From Palsa-504 sp963835775 (lineage in GTDB: Bacteria; Actinomycetota; Actinomycetes; Streptosporangiales; Streptosporangiaceae), in assembly GCA_963835775.1 (NCBI GenBank), contig CAWIHB010000025.1, positions 62,001 through 126,000 of the forward strand: a stretch of DNA of 64,000 bases. The letters are read 5' to 3'. The notes under the pieces were generated by a model. The model searched no databases. It worked only from the letters and a program-made list of their open reading frames with translations, and had not been told where the DNA came from. Positions within the stretch are counted from its first letter, which is position 1; each line of letters starts with the position of its first letter. A program made the position numbers and the translations under genes. Of this stretch, positions 45,586 through 56,555 are shown piece by piece.

Positions 45586-47091
45586 ATGCTCGAAACTGTC
45601 AACCCGGCCACCGGGGAGGTGCTGGCCACCTTCCCCGTGCACGGCCGCCGCGAGGTCGACGCGGCGGTGGCGGCGGCCCGCGAGGCGGCCGGCTACTGGG
45701 CCGGGCTGGGCGGGGCGGGGCGCCGGATCCGGCTCCTGGCCTGGAAGTCGTACCTGGTCAGGTACATGGGGCGGCTGGCCGAGCTGATGCACGAGGAGAC
45801 CGGCAAGCCGCTGGACGACGCCCGGCTGGAGATCATCCTGGCCGTGCTGCACATCGACTGGGCCGCCCGGCACGCCAAGCGGGTGCTGCGCCCGCGCCGG
45901 GTGCGCAGCGGGCTGTTCTCCATCCACCAGAGCTCCACCGTGGAATACCAGCCGCTGGGCGTGATCGGCGTGATCGGCCCGTGGAACTACCCGGTGTTCA
46001 CCCCGGTCGGCTCGATCGCCTACGCGCTGGCGGCGGGCAACGCGGTGGTGTTCAAGCCGTCCGAGCTGACCCCGGCGACCGGGGCGTGGCTGGTGCAGTC
46101 GTTCGGCGAGGCGATGCAGCCGTTCGGGAACCCGGTGCCCGTGCTCCAGCTGGTCACCGGGCCCGGCTCGACCGGCGAGGCGCTGGCCCGCAGCGGCGTG
46201 GCCAAGATCGCCTTCACCGGGTCGACGGCCACGGCCCGCAAGGTGATGGCCGCCGCGGCCGACACGCTGACCCCGGTGCTGGCCGAGTGCGGCGGCAAGG
46301 ACGCCCTGCTGGTGGCGGCGGACGCCGACCTGGAAGCGGCGGCCGACGCCGCGGCCTGGGGCGCGATGTCCAACGCCGGGCAGACCTGCGTGGGGATCGA
46401 GCGCGTCTACGTGGCCGACGCCGTGTACCACAGCTTCCTGGAGCGGCTGACCAGCAAGGTGTCCGGGCTGCGGCCCGGTTCCGATCTCGAGGCGGCCTAC
46501 GGCCCGATGACGTTGCCGTCGCAGACCGAGGTGGTGGCCAAGCACGTGGCCGACGCGCTGATGAGGGGCGGGCGGCCGGTGGTGGGCGGCCAGGACGCGG
46601 TGGAGCCGCCGTTCGTGCGGCCCGTGATCCTGGCCGACGTGCCGGAGACCAGCACGGCGGTGACGGACGAGACGTTCGGCCCCACGGTGACGGTGACGCC
46701 GGTGGTCAACATGGCCGAGGCCGTGTCCTACGCCAACGCGGGCCGGTACGGGCTGGGGTCGGCGGTCTTCGCCCGCGACCGGAAGGCCGGGATGAACGCG
46801 GCGCGGTCACTGCGCAGCGGGATGACCTCGGTCAACTCGGTGATCGGGTTCGCCGTGGTGCCGGGGTTGCCGTTCGGCGGGGTGGGCGAATCGGGGTTCG
46901 GGCGTATTCACGGCGCGGACGGGCTGCGCGAGTTCAGCCGGGCCAAGGCCATCACCAGGCAGCGGATGCGGCCGCTGATCAACGTCATGACCTTCGGCCG
47001 GACCGACCGGGACATGCGCCGCCTGATGACGCTGGTCACGCTGCTGCACGGGCGGCTATACCGGCCGCGGGGGGCGCGCCGGGCGCGCTGA
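45586..47091 (+). CDS. Aldehyde dehydrogenase family protein
   Basis: NAD(P)-dependent oxidation of an aldehyde to acid; substrate unknown. 502 residues from ATG 45586 (MLETVNPATGEVLATFPV). Motifs: GVIGPWNYPVFTPVGS, FTGSTATARKVM, catalytic Glu in LAECGGKDALLV and Cys in NAGQTCVGIERVYV, and late GLPFGGVGESGFGRIHG. A basic C-terminal extension follows the core. The frame stays open far upstream, but there the other strand encodes the RibD-like gene. No ribosome site at the ATG, so the message may be leaderless. Confidence 0.92.
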   Translation: MLETVNPATGEVLATFPVHGRREVDAAVAAAREAAGYWAGLGGAGRRIRLLAWKSYLVRYMGRLAELMHEETGKPLDDARLEIILAVLHIDWAARHAKRVLRPRRVRSGLFSIHQSSTVEYQPLGVIGVIGPWNYPVFTPVGSIAYALAAGNAVVFKPSELTPATGAWLVQSFGEAMQPFGNPVPVLQLVTGPGSTGEALARSGVAKIAFTGSTATARKVMAAAADTLTPVLAECGGKDALLVAADADLEAAADAAAWGAMSNAGQTCVGIERVYVADAVYHSFLERLTSKVSGLRPGSDLEAAYGPMTLPSQTEVVAKHVADALMRGGRPVVGGQDAVEPPFVRPVILADVPETSTAVTDETFGPTVTVTPVVNMAEAVSYANAGRYGLGSAVFARDRKAGMNAARSLRSGMTSVNSVIGFAVVPGLPFGGVGESGFGRIHGADGLREFSRAKAITRQRMRPLINVMTFGRTDRDMRRLMTLVTLLHGRLYRPRGARRAR

Positions 47092-47094
47092 GCC

Positions 47095-48003
47095 TTAGTC
47101 CTTGACGCCGACGCCGCACAGGTGCCAGGCGGCGCCCTGATCGTCGCCGGGCGGCTCGGGGACGGGCAGCCGGAGCACGGGTTCGACGTCGCCGCCGGAG
47201 CCGCGGCGTTCGCGGAGCGGATCGTCCAGCTCGGGCCGCCACTGGGCGGGGCGTACCAGGCCGGGCTCGACCAGCGTGAACCCGTCGAAGAACCGGGCGA
47301 TGTCGGTGCGGCTGCGGGAGATGAGCGGCGTGTTCCAGTGCAGTTCCTGGGTCATCCGGAACATCCGCTCGGCCGCCTCCGGGTGGGCTTCCGAGGTCAT
47401 GTGGGTCATAGCCAGGCAGCTGCCCGGCGCCACGGCGTCGCGGAACTGCCCGACCACCCCCCACGGGTCTTCTTTGTCCCACAGGCAGTGCAGCACGCAC
47501 ATCAGCAGGATCCCGACCGGCTGGCCGAAGTCGAACAGGTCGCGGACCTGCTCGTCGCCGAGCACCTGCGCCGGCTCGCGCAGATCCGCCCGGAGCGTGA
47601 CCACGTTGGGGCCGGCCATCAGCGCGGCGGCGTGACCCGAGACCATGGGGTCGATGTCCACGTAGACGACGCGGGCCTCGGGCGCCGTGCGCTGCGCGAT
47701 CTGGTGGGTGTTGGCCATGTTCGGCAGGCCGGAGCCGAGGTCGAGGAACTGGCGGACACCCTGGCCGAGCATGTAGTCGACCATCCGCTGCAGCAGATGA
47801 CGGCTCTCCAGCGCGGTGTCGGCCCCGCCCGGCACGCCCATCTCCCGCACCATCGTGTTGACCGCGTCGGACGCCTTCCGGTCCACCGCGAAGTTGTCCT
47901 TGCCGCCGAGCTGGTAATTCCAGATCCGGGCCGTGTTGGGATAGCGGACACCGATCGGGTCATCCGGGTCAAGTCCTCCAGACGCCGGCGGTTGGGCGGG
48001 CAT
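47095..48003 (-). CDS. DUF574-type SAM-dependent methyltransferase
   Basis: 302 residues with the hallmark start of the actinobacterial S-adenosyl-methyltransferase family PF04672: NTARIWNYQLGGKDNFAVDR, then QFLDLGSGLPNMANTHQIA (SAM loop), ARVVYVDIDPMVSGHA and LMCVLHCLWDKEDPW. Abundant in Streptomyces and Streptosporangiales genomes, substrates mostly unknown. Convergent with the aldehyde dehydrogenase gene, three bases apart. Confidence 0.9.
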   Translation of the reverse strand: MPAQPPASGGLDPDDPIGVRYPNTARIWNYQLGGKDNFAVDRKASDAVNTMVREMGVPGGADTALESRHLLQRMVDYMLGQGVRQFLDLGSGLPNMANTHQIAQRTAPEARVVYVDIDPMVSGHAAALMAGPNVVTLRADLREPAQVLGDEQVRDLFDFGQPVGILLMCVLHCLWDKEDPWGVVGQFRDAVAPGSCLAMTHMTSEAHPEAAERMFRMTQELHWNTPLISRSRTDIARFFDGFTLVEPGLVRPAQWRPELDDPLRERRGSGGDVEPVLRLPVPEPPGDDQGAAWHLCGVGVKD

Positions 48004-48110
48004 GGACCATCCTCCTCCGTGGCCGAAAAGGGCATCTCCGATGATAAGGGCAGCCGGGGCCGGGGCCGGCTCGCGCGCCAGGCGCGCCTCAGGCGCGCGT
48101 CAGGCGTGCG

Positions 48111-49778
48111 TCAGGCCTCGGCCGGGCTGCCGGTGTCCACGGCGCCGCCTTCCAGGGCCATGGCGTCCACCGGGTCTTCCGGGTCGGCCGGGGCCAGCGG
48201 GGCCCGGCCCGCGATCAGGTCGGCGGCGCGTTCGGCAATGGCGATCGTGGGCGCGTTGGTGTTGCCCCGGGGCACGGCCGGCATCACCGACGCGTCGACC
48301 ACACGCAGGCCGGTGACCCCCCGCACCTTCAGCTCGGGATCGACCACGCTGTTCCACCGGGACTGGCTGCCCATGGCGCAGGTACCCACCGGGTGATACA
48401 GGGTGGCCACGCTGGCCCGCAGGTAGTCGAGCAGTTCCGCGTCCGAGCGGAGGTGCGCGCCGGGCGTGATCTCGCTCTTGCAGATGGCGGCCATGGGCCG
48501 GGCGGTCACGAACTCCCGGGCCATTTTCAGCCCGGCGACCAGCGCCCGCGCGTCCGCGCCGCCGTCGGACAGGTAGCCGGGGTCGATGGCGGGCCGGTGC
48601 CTGGGATCGGCGCTGCGCAGCCTGATCCGGCCCCGGCTCTTGACGTCGATGAGGCCGACCAGCACGGTCATGGCTCGCTGGGCCGGGTCGGCCAGCCCCT
48701 GGTCGCGGTAGGGCGCGGGCAGCACGTGCAGCTGCAGGTCGGGGGCGGGCAGATGCGGCTCGGAGTGGGCGAAGCCGCCGGACTCGGCGATGTTGCTGGT
48801 CAGCGGGCCGCGGTGGGTCGCCTTCCAGCGCAGCACGCTCGCGTTGCCGCTCTTCTCCCACAGGCCGCGCAGCCGCGGCGTGGACCAGCTGACCGGCAGC
48901 ACCGGGTGATCGCTCAGGTTCGCGCCCACCCCCGGGCTGTCGGCCTGCACGTCGATGCCCATCTCGATCAGGTGGTCGGCCGGCCCGATGCCGGACAGCA
49001 TGAGCAGCTGCGGGCTGTTGACCGCGCCGCCGGACAGGATGACCTCACCGCTGGCCTGGGCGGTCTGGGTCTCGCCGCGGTGGGTGTAGGTCACACCGGT
49101 GGCCTGGCCGCCGTCGATGTTGATCCTGGTGACCAGGGCCCCGACCAGGACGGTGAGGTTCGGCCGGGACATGGCCGGGTGCAGGTAGGCGGTGGCGGCC
49201 GAACAGCGCCGGCCGCGGCGCTGGGTGACCTGGTACCAGCCCACGCCGTCCTGGCGCGGCCCGTTGAAGTCGTCATTGGCCACCGCGCCCTGTTCCTGGG
49301 CGGCGGCGATGAACGCCTCGCAGGCCTGGGACTTGTACCGCAGGTTGGTGACGGCCAGCGGGCCGCCCGCGCCGTGGTAAGCGGAGGCGCCGCGCGAGTT
49401 GTCCTCGGCCCTCCTGAAGTACGGCATGAGGTCCTCGTAGCCCCAGCCGGAGCAGCCGTACTCGTCCCGCCAGCTGGTGAAGTCGTGGCGGTTGCCGCGG
49501 ATGTAGATCATGGCGTTCATGCTGCTCGAGCCGCCCAGTACCTTGCCCCGGGGCCAGTAGATGGAGCGGCCGCCCGCGCGGTGCTGCGGGACCGTGGTGT
49601 AGTTCCAGTCGTAGGCGGTCTGGAACAGGCGGTTGAGCGCGGCTGGCGCCCGGATCTCGTCGGCGTCGTCGTTCGGCCCGGCCTCCAGGAGCAGGACGCT
49701 GACGCTGGAGTCGGCGGAAAGCCGCGCCGCCAGGACGCAGCCTGCGCTGCCGGCGCCGACAATGATGTAGTCGTACAC
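48111..49778 (-). CDS. GMC family FAD oxidoreductase (choline dehydrogenase-like)
   Basis: 555 residues from GTG 49776-49778 with AAGGAG eight bases upstream; an ATG 14 codons further lacks this. FAD motif YDYIIVGAGSAGCVLAARLS, GMC signatures GKVLGGSSSMNAMIYIRG and SGGAVNSPQLLMLSGIGP, and the catalytic His in LYHPVGTCAMG with Asn in RGNTNAPTIAIAE. Oxidises an alcohol, possibly choline or an aliphatic alcohol; the aldehyde dehydrogenase at 45586 could take the product, though it is on the opposite strand. Confidence 0.9.
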   Translation of the reverse strand: MYDYIIVGAGSAGCVLAARLSADSSVSVLLLEAGPNDDADEIRAPAALNRLFQTAYDWNYTTVPQHRAGGRSIYWPRGKVLGGSSSMNAMIYIRGNRHDFTSWRDEYGCSGWGYEDLMPYFRRAEDNSRGASAYHGAGGPLAVTNLRYKSQACEAFIAAAQEQGAVANDDFNGPRQDGVGWYQVTQRRGRRCSAATAYLHPAMSRPNLTVLVGALVTRINIDGGQATGVTYTHRGETQTAQASGEVILSGGAVNSPQLLMLSGIGPADHLIEMGIDVQADSPGVGANLSDHPVLPVSWSTPRLRGLWEKSGNASVLRWKATHRGPLTSNIAESGGFAHSEPHLPAPDLQLHVLPAPYRDQGLADPAQRAMTVLVGLIDVKSRGRIRLRSADPRHRPAIDPGYLSDGGADARALVAGLKMAREFVTARPMAAICKSEITPGAHLRSDAELLDYLRASVATLYHPVGTCAMGSQSRWNSVVDPELKVRGVTGLRVVDASVMPAVPRGNTNAPTIAIAERAADLIAGRAPLAPADPEDPVDAMALEGGAVDTGSPAEA

Positions 49779-49878
49779 GGCGGACTCCTTCTCGGACCAA
49801 GGGAAGATTAAACCCGCCATGGTCGTACCGGGAGTCCTGGGGTCGCCGGAGCCCCATCACCGGAGCCCGGTCAAGGGC

Positions 49879-49917
49879 CCGGAATCCGGCGGGCCCCCGA
49901 GAACCGCCGGACTCCGG
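49879..49917. other. Strong hairpin in the GMC-pduO gap
   Basis: CCGGAATCCGGCGG (49879-49892) pairs with CCGCCGGACTCCGG (49904-49917) with one mismatch and an 11-base loop. It lies about 100 bases upstream of the GMC gene, in the 338-base gap to pduO. It has no T run, so an attenuator or protein site is as likely as a terminator. The rest of the gap contains the pduO promoter area. Confidence 0.5.
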
Positions 49918-50116
49918 ACGTCTTCGATGCTCACCGCGTAACGGCTCGGTACCCGAGCCTGGTCACGCAGGGTTACAGCGGCTCAGGCCCCTGCGACCCG
50001 GGCCGCTGCGGATCATCGCCGTGATCACTCATCGTGGCTATACGATGCCACATTGTTTACGGGTTGTGAACACCGCAGGTCAGTTACGCGGTTACATTTT
50101 GGCTTAGGGTGGGTTC

Positions 50117-50716
50117 ATGCCGCATGACCGCAGCGAGAGCCCTGTCGTTCTGTCCCGCATCTACACCCGCACCGGCGACGGCGGCACCACCGCGCTCGGC
50201 GACGGCAGCCGGGTCGCCAAGACCGACACACGGCTGGCGGCCTACGCCGACGTGGACGAGGCCAACTGCGCGATCGGTATGGCGATCACGTTCGGTGAGC
50301 TCTCCCCGGCCATCTCCGCGCTGCTGGCCCGGATCCAGAACGAGATGTTCGACGTCGGCGCCGACCTGTGCAACCCGATCAGCGAGGCGCCGCCCTACCC
50401 GCCGCTGCGGATCGACGAGTCGTACGTCACCCGGCTGGAATCCGAGTGCGACACCCACAACGCGGACCTGCCCACGCTGCGCAGCTTCCTGCTGCCCGGC
50501 GGCAGCCCGGGAGCGACGCTGCTGCACATGGCCCGGACGGTGGCCCGCCGGGCCGAGCGCAGCGCGTGGGCCGCGGCGGCTGAGCACGGCGATACGGTCA
50601 GCCCGTGGCCGGCGCGCTACCTGAACCGGCTGTCCGACCTGCTGTTCATCCTGGCCCGGCAGGCCAACGCGGGCCACGGCGACGTGCTCTGGAAGCCCGG
50701 CGGCGACCGGAGTTAG
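50117..50716 (+). CDS. PduO-type cob(I)yrinic acid a,c-diamide adenosyltransferase
   Basis: Makes adenosylcobalamin from cob(I)alamin and ATP. 199 residues from ATG 50117: SRIYTRTGDGGTTALGDGSR ATP loop, AYADVDEANCAIG, FDVGADLCNP, HMARTVARRAERSAW and RYLNRLSDLLFILARQAN, all usual PduO motifs. TAGGGT at 50105-50110, six bases before the ATG, suggests a leaderless message. Convergent with DUF2550 eight bases away. No cobalamin riboswitch was seen upstream. Confidence 0.94.
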   Translation: MPHDRSESPVVLSRIYTRTGDGGTTALGDGSRVAKTDTRLAAYADVDEANCAIGMAITFGELSPAISALLARIQNEMFDVGADLCNPISEAPPYPPLRIDESYVTRLESECDTHNADLPTLRSFLLPGGSPGATLLHMARTVARRAERSAWAAAAEHGDTVSPWPARYLNRLSDLLFILARQANAGHGDVLWKPGGDRS

Positions 50717-50723
50717 CCGGGTT

Positions 50724-51182
50724 TTACCGCGCCAGGCCGAGGTGAGAGCCGGGCGGCGCGGCTTCCAGCCAGGCCAGCAGGCCAGTGAGGGCCGGTTCGG
50801 CCAGGGCTAGCTCCACGCCCGGCGGACCGGCCGGGGGAGCGTCGCCGAGCTGGCATTCGACCACGATCCGGTCCGGGCCAAGGATGGAGATCTCGTCCTC
50901 GGTGGGCGGGCGGCGGGACACTACGGCCAGGTCGCGCCGGGGGAAGGTCTCCTCGGGGCGCATCGAGATCCCGAACACGCCGAACCAGCAGAGCTCATCC
51001 AACCGGTACGAGGCGACGCCCAGGCGCCAGGTGCCGCGGTCCCTGCGCAGGCCGCACTCGACGTTGGCGCCGGTACGCTCCAGCAGGAACCTGCGGGCGG
51101 CGATGCCCGCGGCGGCCAGCACCAGGAGCACCAGGAAGGCGGCGAAGAACCAGGCAGCATCCAGGGCCAGCGCTTCGCCCAC
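50724..51182 (-). CDS. DUF2550 membrane-anchored protein
   Basis: 152 residues from GTG 51180-51182: one N-terminal TM helix (about 10-30) and a cytosolic domain (ECGLRRDRGTWRLGVASYR ... WFGVFGISMRPEETFPR). DUF2550 genes directly follow atpC in many actinobacteria, and here the start is three bases after the atpC stop, so the gene is part of the atp operon. Role unknown. Confidence 0.88.
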   Translation of the reverse strand: MGEALALDAAWFFAAFLVLLVLAAAGIAARRFLLERTGANVECGLRRDRGTWRLGVASYRLDELCWFGVFGISMRPEETFPRRDLAVVSRRPPTEDEISILGPDRIVVECQLGDAPPAGPPGVELALAEPALTGLLAWLEAAPPGSHLGLAR

Positions 51183-51185
51183 CCG

Positions 51186-51581
51186 TCAGGCCTGCGTGCC
51201 TGCGGCCCGTAGCCTCGCCCTGGCGTACTTGGCGTCGGCTGACTCCTCCACGCCGGGTCCGGCGTCGGCGAGCGCGCCCTCGAGTTCCTGGCGGGCCTGC
51301 TCGGCGTTGACGTCGACGCCGAGCTGGGCCTGAGCGGCCAGGATGGCTACCCGGTCGTCGGCCACGGACAGGAACCCGCCGCTGACCGCGGCGCGGACCG
51401 GGCCCCGCTCGGAATCGCCGTGCAGGATCTCGACCAGGCTGCCCTCGGCCAGGATGCCGAACACCGGCGAGTGCCCGGTCAGCACTCCGATATCGCCCTC
51501 GGTGGTCTTGGCGATCACCGTGCTGGCCTCGCCCGACCACAGCTCACGGTCGGGCACGACCAGCGCTACATGCAAGGTCAC
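51186..51581 (-). CDS. atpC: ATP synthase F1 epsilon subunit
   Basis: 131 residues; beta-sandwich N-terminal domain (MTLHVALVVPDRELWSGEAS, LTGHSPVFGILAEG) and a short helical C-terminal part typical of actinobacteria. Couples rotor to catalytic head and can inhibit hydrolysis. GTG start overlaps the atpD stop by four bases (GTGA). Confidence 0.95.
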   Translation of the reverse strand: MTLHVALVVPDRELWSGEASTVIAKTTEGDIGVLTGHSPVFGILAEGSLVEILHGDSERGPVRAAVSGGFLSVADDRVAILAAQAQLGVDVNAEQARQELEGALADAGPGVEESADAKYARARLRAAGTQA

Positions 51582-53029
51582 CGCTCCAGCTCCCTGGCTT
51601 TCTGCTCCACGTCCTCGATCCCGCCGACCATGTAGAACGCCTGCTCCGGCAGGTTGTCGTACTTGCCCTCGCTGATCGCCTTGAACGAGGCGATGGTCTC
51701 CTCCAGCGGCGTGAAGACGCCCGGCTGGCCGGTGAACTGCTCGGCCACGAACATCGGCTGGGACAGGAACCGCTCAATCCGCCTGGCCCGCTGCACGGTG
51801 ATCTTGTCTTCCTCACCGAGCTCGTCGACGCCGAGGATGGCGATGATGTCCTGCAGCTCCTTGTAGCGCTGCAGGATCCGCTGCACCTCGCGGGCCACGT
51901 CGTAGTGGTCCTGGCCGATGTACCTGGCGTCCAGGATCCGTGAGGTGGAGTCTAGCGGGTCCACCGCCGGATAGATCCCCTTCTCGGTGATGGCCCGGGA
52001 CAGCGTGGTGGTCGCGTCGAGGTGGGCGAACACGTTGTGCGGCGCGGGGTCGGTGATGTCGTCGGCCGGCACGTAGATGGCCTGCATCGAGGTGATCGAG
52101 TGGCCTCGGGTGGAGGTGATCCGCTCCTGCAGCTGGCCCATCTCGTCGGCCAGCGTGGGCTGGTAGCCCACCGCCGACGGCATCCGGCCCAGCAGGGTGG
52201 ACACCTCCGAGCCGGCCTGGGTGAACCGGAAGATGTTGTCGATGAACAGCAGCACGTCCTGGCCCTGCACATCACGGAAGTACTCGGCCATGGTCAGCGC
52301 GGTCAGGCCGACCCGCAGCCGGGTGCCAGGCGGCTCGTCCATCTGGCCGAACACCAGCGCGGTGTCCGCGATGACGCCGGACTCGGTCATCTCCAGGAAC
52401 AGGTCGTTGCCCTCGCGGGTCCGCTCCCCCACCCCGGCGAAGACCGAGACGCCGCCGAAGTTCTGCGCCACCCGGCGGATCATCTCCTGGATGAGCACGG
52501 TCTTGCCCACGCCGGCCCCGCCGAACAGGCCGATCTTCCCGCCCAGCACGTACGGGGTGAGCAGGTCGATGACCTTGATGCCGGTGGTGAACATCTGGGT
52601 CCGCGGCTCGAGCTGGTCCAGCGGCGGCGGGTCACGGTGGATCGGCCACCGCTCGGTGACGTCCAGTGACGAGAGGGGCACGTCCAGCGAGATGCCGAGG
52701 GCGTTGAACACGTGGCCCTTGGTCACGTCGCCGACCGGCACCTCGATCGGCGCGCCGGTGTTGGTCACCTCGGCGCCGCGGATCAGGCCGTCGGTGGGCT
52801 GCATGGAGATCGCGCGCACGATGTTGTCGCCGATGTGCTGCTCGACTTCCAGGGTCAGCATCCGCCTGTCTTCGCCGAGCACGACGTCCACGTGCAGCGC
52901 GAAGTAGATCTCCGGCATGTGCTCGGCCGGGAACTCGACGTCCACGACGGGGCCGATGACCCTGGCCACACGGCCGGTGCCGGCGGCGGCTGCGCCGCTG
53001 GCGGCTGGCTTCTCAACGGTCTCGGTCAT
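51578..53029 (-). CDS. atpD: ATP synthase F1 beta subunit
   Basis: Catalytic subunit of F1, 483 residues. Walker A GGAGVGKTVLIQEM, the catalytic Glu in GVGERTREGNDLF, Walker B LLFIDNIFRFTQAGSE and the C-terminal DELSEED-like segment as VDELGEEDK. ATG start at 53027-53029. Eleven bases after atpG. Confidence 0.98.
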   Translation of the reverse strand: MTETVEKPAASGAAAAGTGRVARVIGPVVDVEFPAEHMPEIYFALHVDVVLGEDRRMLTLEVEQHIGDNIVRAISMQPTDGLIRGAEVTNTGAPIEVPVGDVTKGHVFNALGISLDVPLSSLDVTERWPIHRDPPPLDQLEPRTQMFTTGIKVIDLLTPYVLGGKIGLFGGAGVGKTVLIQEMIRRVAQNFGGVSVFAGVGERTREGNDLFLEMTESGVIADTALVFGQMDEPPGTRLRVGLTALTMAEYFRDVQGQDVLLFIDNIFRFTQAGSEVSTLLGRMPSAVGYQPTLADEMGQLQERITSTRGHSITSMQAIYVPADDITDPAPHNVFAHLDATTTLSRAITEKGIYPAVDPLDSTSRILDARYIGQDHYDVAREVQRILQRYKELQDIIAILGVDELGEEDKITVQRARRIERFLSQPMFVAEQFTGQPGVFTPLEETIASFKAISEGKYDNLPEQAFYMVGGIEDVEQKARELER

Positions 53030-53039
53030 GTTCCCTCAC

Positions 53040-53957
53040 TCACTCGTTTGCGCTTGCGTCGGCCAGCGCGTTGGCGCCGCCGACGATCTCGCTGATTTCC
53101 TGGGTGATCTCCGCCTGCCGTGCGTTGTTCGCCTCACGGGTCAGCGTCTCGAGCAGATCAGTGGCGTTGTCGGTGGCCGCCTTCATCGCGCGGCGCCGGG
53201 AGGCCAGTTCGGCGGCCGCGGCTTCCAGCATCGCGAAGAAGATCCGGCTGGTCACGTACTGCGGCATCAGGGCGTCGAGCACCTCGGGCGGGCCGGGCTC
53301 GAACTCGTACTGCGGCAGCGCGCCGTGCGGGCTCGGCTCGTCGGTCTCCTCGATCTTCAGCGGCAGCAGCCTGCGCACCGCGGGCCGCTGGGTCAGCATC
53401 GACACGAACTCGGTGCAGACCAGGTGGATCTCGTCGACGCCGTCCTGCTCGGCCCCGTCCTGGCTAGCACGGAACGCCTCCAGCAGCACGTCGGAGATGG
53501 CCTTGGCGTCCCGGTACTGCGGCGCAGAGGAGAAGCCGCTCCAGGAGCCGGCCAGCTCGAGCTCGCGGAACCGGTGCCAGCCGATGCCCTTGCGGCCGGC
53601 CACGTACAGCACCGGCGTGACGCCGCGCTCGTGCAGCGCCTGCCGCAGTCGCGCCGCCTCACGCAGCACGTTGGCGTTGTAGGCGCCGGCGAAGCCCTGG
53701 TCGCTGGTCAGGATGAGCACCGCGGCCCGGGCCGGATTCTGCCGCTCGGTGGTGAACGGGTGGGTCACGTTGGTCGAACGGCTGATCACGGCCTCGACCG
53801 CCCGGGTGAGTTCCCGGGCGTACGGCTCGGCGGCGCGCTGCCGCTGCTGGGCCCGGACGATCTGCGAGGTCGCGATCAGCTCCTGCGCACGGGTGATCTT
53901 GGCGATGGACTGGACGGTGCCGATCCGCCGCCTGACCAGGCGAAGCTGTGCTCCCAT
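53040..53957 (-). CDS. atpG: ATP synthase F1 gamma subunit
   Basis: Central rotor shaft, 305 residues: N-terminal MGAQLRLVRRRIGTVQSIAKITRAQELI helix, Rossmann-like middle (LTSDQGFAGAYNANVLR), C-terminal helix ending in EITQEISEIVGGANAL. Four bases after the atpA stop. Confidence 0.96.
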   Translation of the reverse strand: MGAQLRLVRRRIGTVQSIAKITRAQELIATSQIVRAQQRQRAAEPYARELTRAVEAVISRSTNVTHPFTTERQNPARAAVLILTSDQGFAGAYNANVLREAARLRQALHERGVTPVLYVAGRKGIGWHRFRELELAGSWSGFSSAPQYRDAKAISDVLLEAFRASQDGAEQDGVDEIHLVCTEFVSMLTQRPAVRRLLPLKIEETDEPSPHGALPQYEFEPGPPEVLDALMPQYVTSRIFFAMLEAAAAELASRRRAMKAATDNATDLLETLTREANNARQAEITQEISEIVGGANALADASANE

Positions 53958-53960
53958 TTC

Positions 53961-55613
<1,653 letters not shown>

Positions 55614-55660
55614 TGTCCTGCCTGTCCTGTCGTTCGTAGTCTTCCCGGGTCGCTGACATG

Positions 55661-56482
55661 TCAGCTGGCCAGCTTGCGCCGGACGGCGGCCAGCCGGCTG
55701 GCGGCCGTTCCGTCAATAAGCTCATCCCCGATCTGGACGGAGATTCCACCCACCACCGAGGGATCGAGCACCACATTCAGGTGAATGGCGTGCCCGTAGG
55801 ACTGGGCCAGCGCCTGCGCGAGCCGCCTGCGCTGGGTGGCGGACAGCTCGGTCGCCGAGCGGACCACCGCGATCAGCTGCTGCCGGCGCCGCGCCGCGAT
55901 GCCGGCGCACAGGTCAAGGGCCAGGTTTATGGAGCGGCCGCGCGGATGCGCCACCATCTGGCTGATCACGGCCAGCGTCACCGGCGTGACCTTGCCGCGC
56001 AGCAGGGTGTCGAGCAGCTCGCGCTTTCCGTTCCCGGGCAGCGAGGGGTCGGCCAGCGCAGCCCGCAGGTCCGGCTGCCCGGCGACCACGCGGCCGAACC
56101 GGAACAGGCCGTCCTCCAGGTCGTCCAGGCCGTCCTCGGCCGCGGCCGCCAGCACCAGCGCGGTGATGGCCAGCTCCTCGATCGCGTCCACCATGTCGCC
56201 CGAGCTGGCCCAGTGGGCCTCGGCGGCCGCCGCGACCAGCGACTCGGCCCGCCGGGTCACCTTGCCGCGCAGCAGCGCGCTGACCACCGCGCCCTTCTCG
56301 GCCGCGGGCTTGCCCGGATCGGACAGCGCCCGGCGCAGGCCGTGCTCGTTATCCAGCAGGCCGACCACCGCGAACAGGTCGTTCGCGAGCCTGGTGGCCA
56401 CGCTGGCGCTGGTGATGTCCGCCGCGTTCAGCCGGTCGAGGAGGTCGGCGTAGGAGGCCCTGCTGGCACCGCGCACGCTCAT
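55661..56482 (-). CDS. atpH: ATP synthase delta subunit
   Basis: Stator subunit linking F1 to the peripheral stalk. 273 residues from ATG 56480-56482 (MSVRGASRASYADLLDRL), matching the usual actinobacterial length; a TTG six codons upstream is an alternative. C-terminal signature VVRSATELSATQRRRLAQAL ... LNVVLDPSVVGGISVQIGD. The 73-base gap from atpF contains the CACGGNCCGTTCGG repeat motif. Confidence 0.93.
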   Translation of the reverse strand: MSVRGASRASYADLLDRLNAADITSASVATRLANDLFAVVGLLDNEHGLRRALSDPGKPAAEKGAVVSALLRGKVTRRAESLVAAAAEAHWASSGDMVDAIEELAITALVLAAAAEDGLDDLEDGLFRFGRVVAGQPDLRAALADPSLPGNGKRELLDTLLRGKVTPVTLAVISQMVAHPRGRSINLALDLCAGIAARRRQQLIAVVRSATELSATQRRRLAQALAQSYGHAIHLNVVLDPSVVGGISVQIGDELIDGTAASRLAAVRRKLAS

Positions 56483-56555
56483 CGCCTCCCGCGGTGGCAA
56501 TGGGATTTTTGGGCCGAACGGCCCGTGCTGACGGCCCGGCGCCCGATGCTACGAA

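Noticed and set aside
50062..50080. TTGTGAACACC as a Rex site upstream of pduO
   Set aside because: Only one half-site matches; the second arm is absent.
49930..50116. Possible cobalamin riboswitch upstream of the adenosyltransferase gene
   Set aside because: No B12-box-like sequence is visible, and a -10 box directly before the ATG suggests a leaderless transcript.
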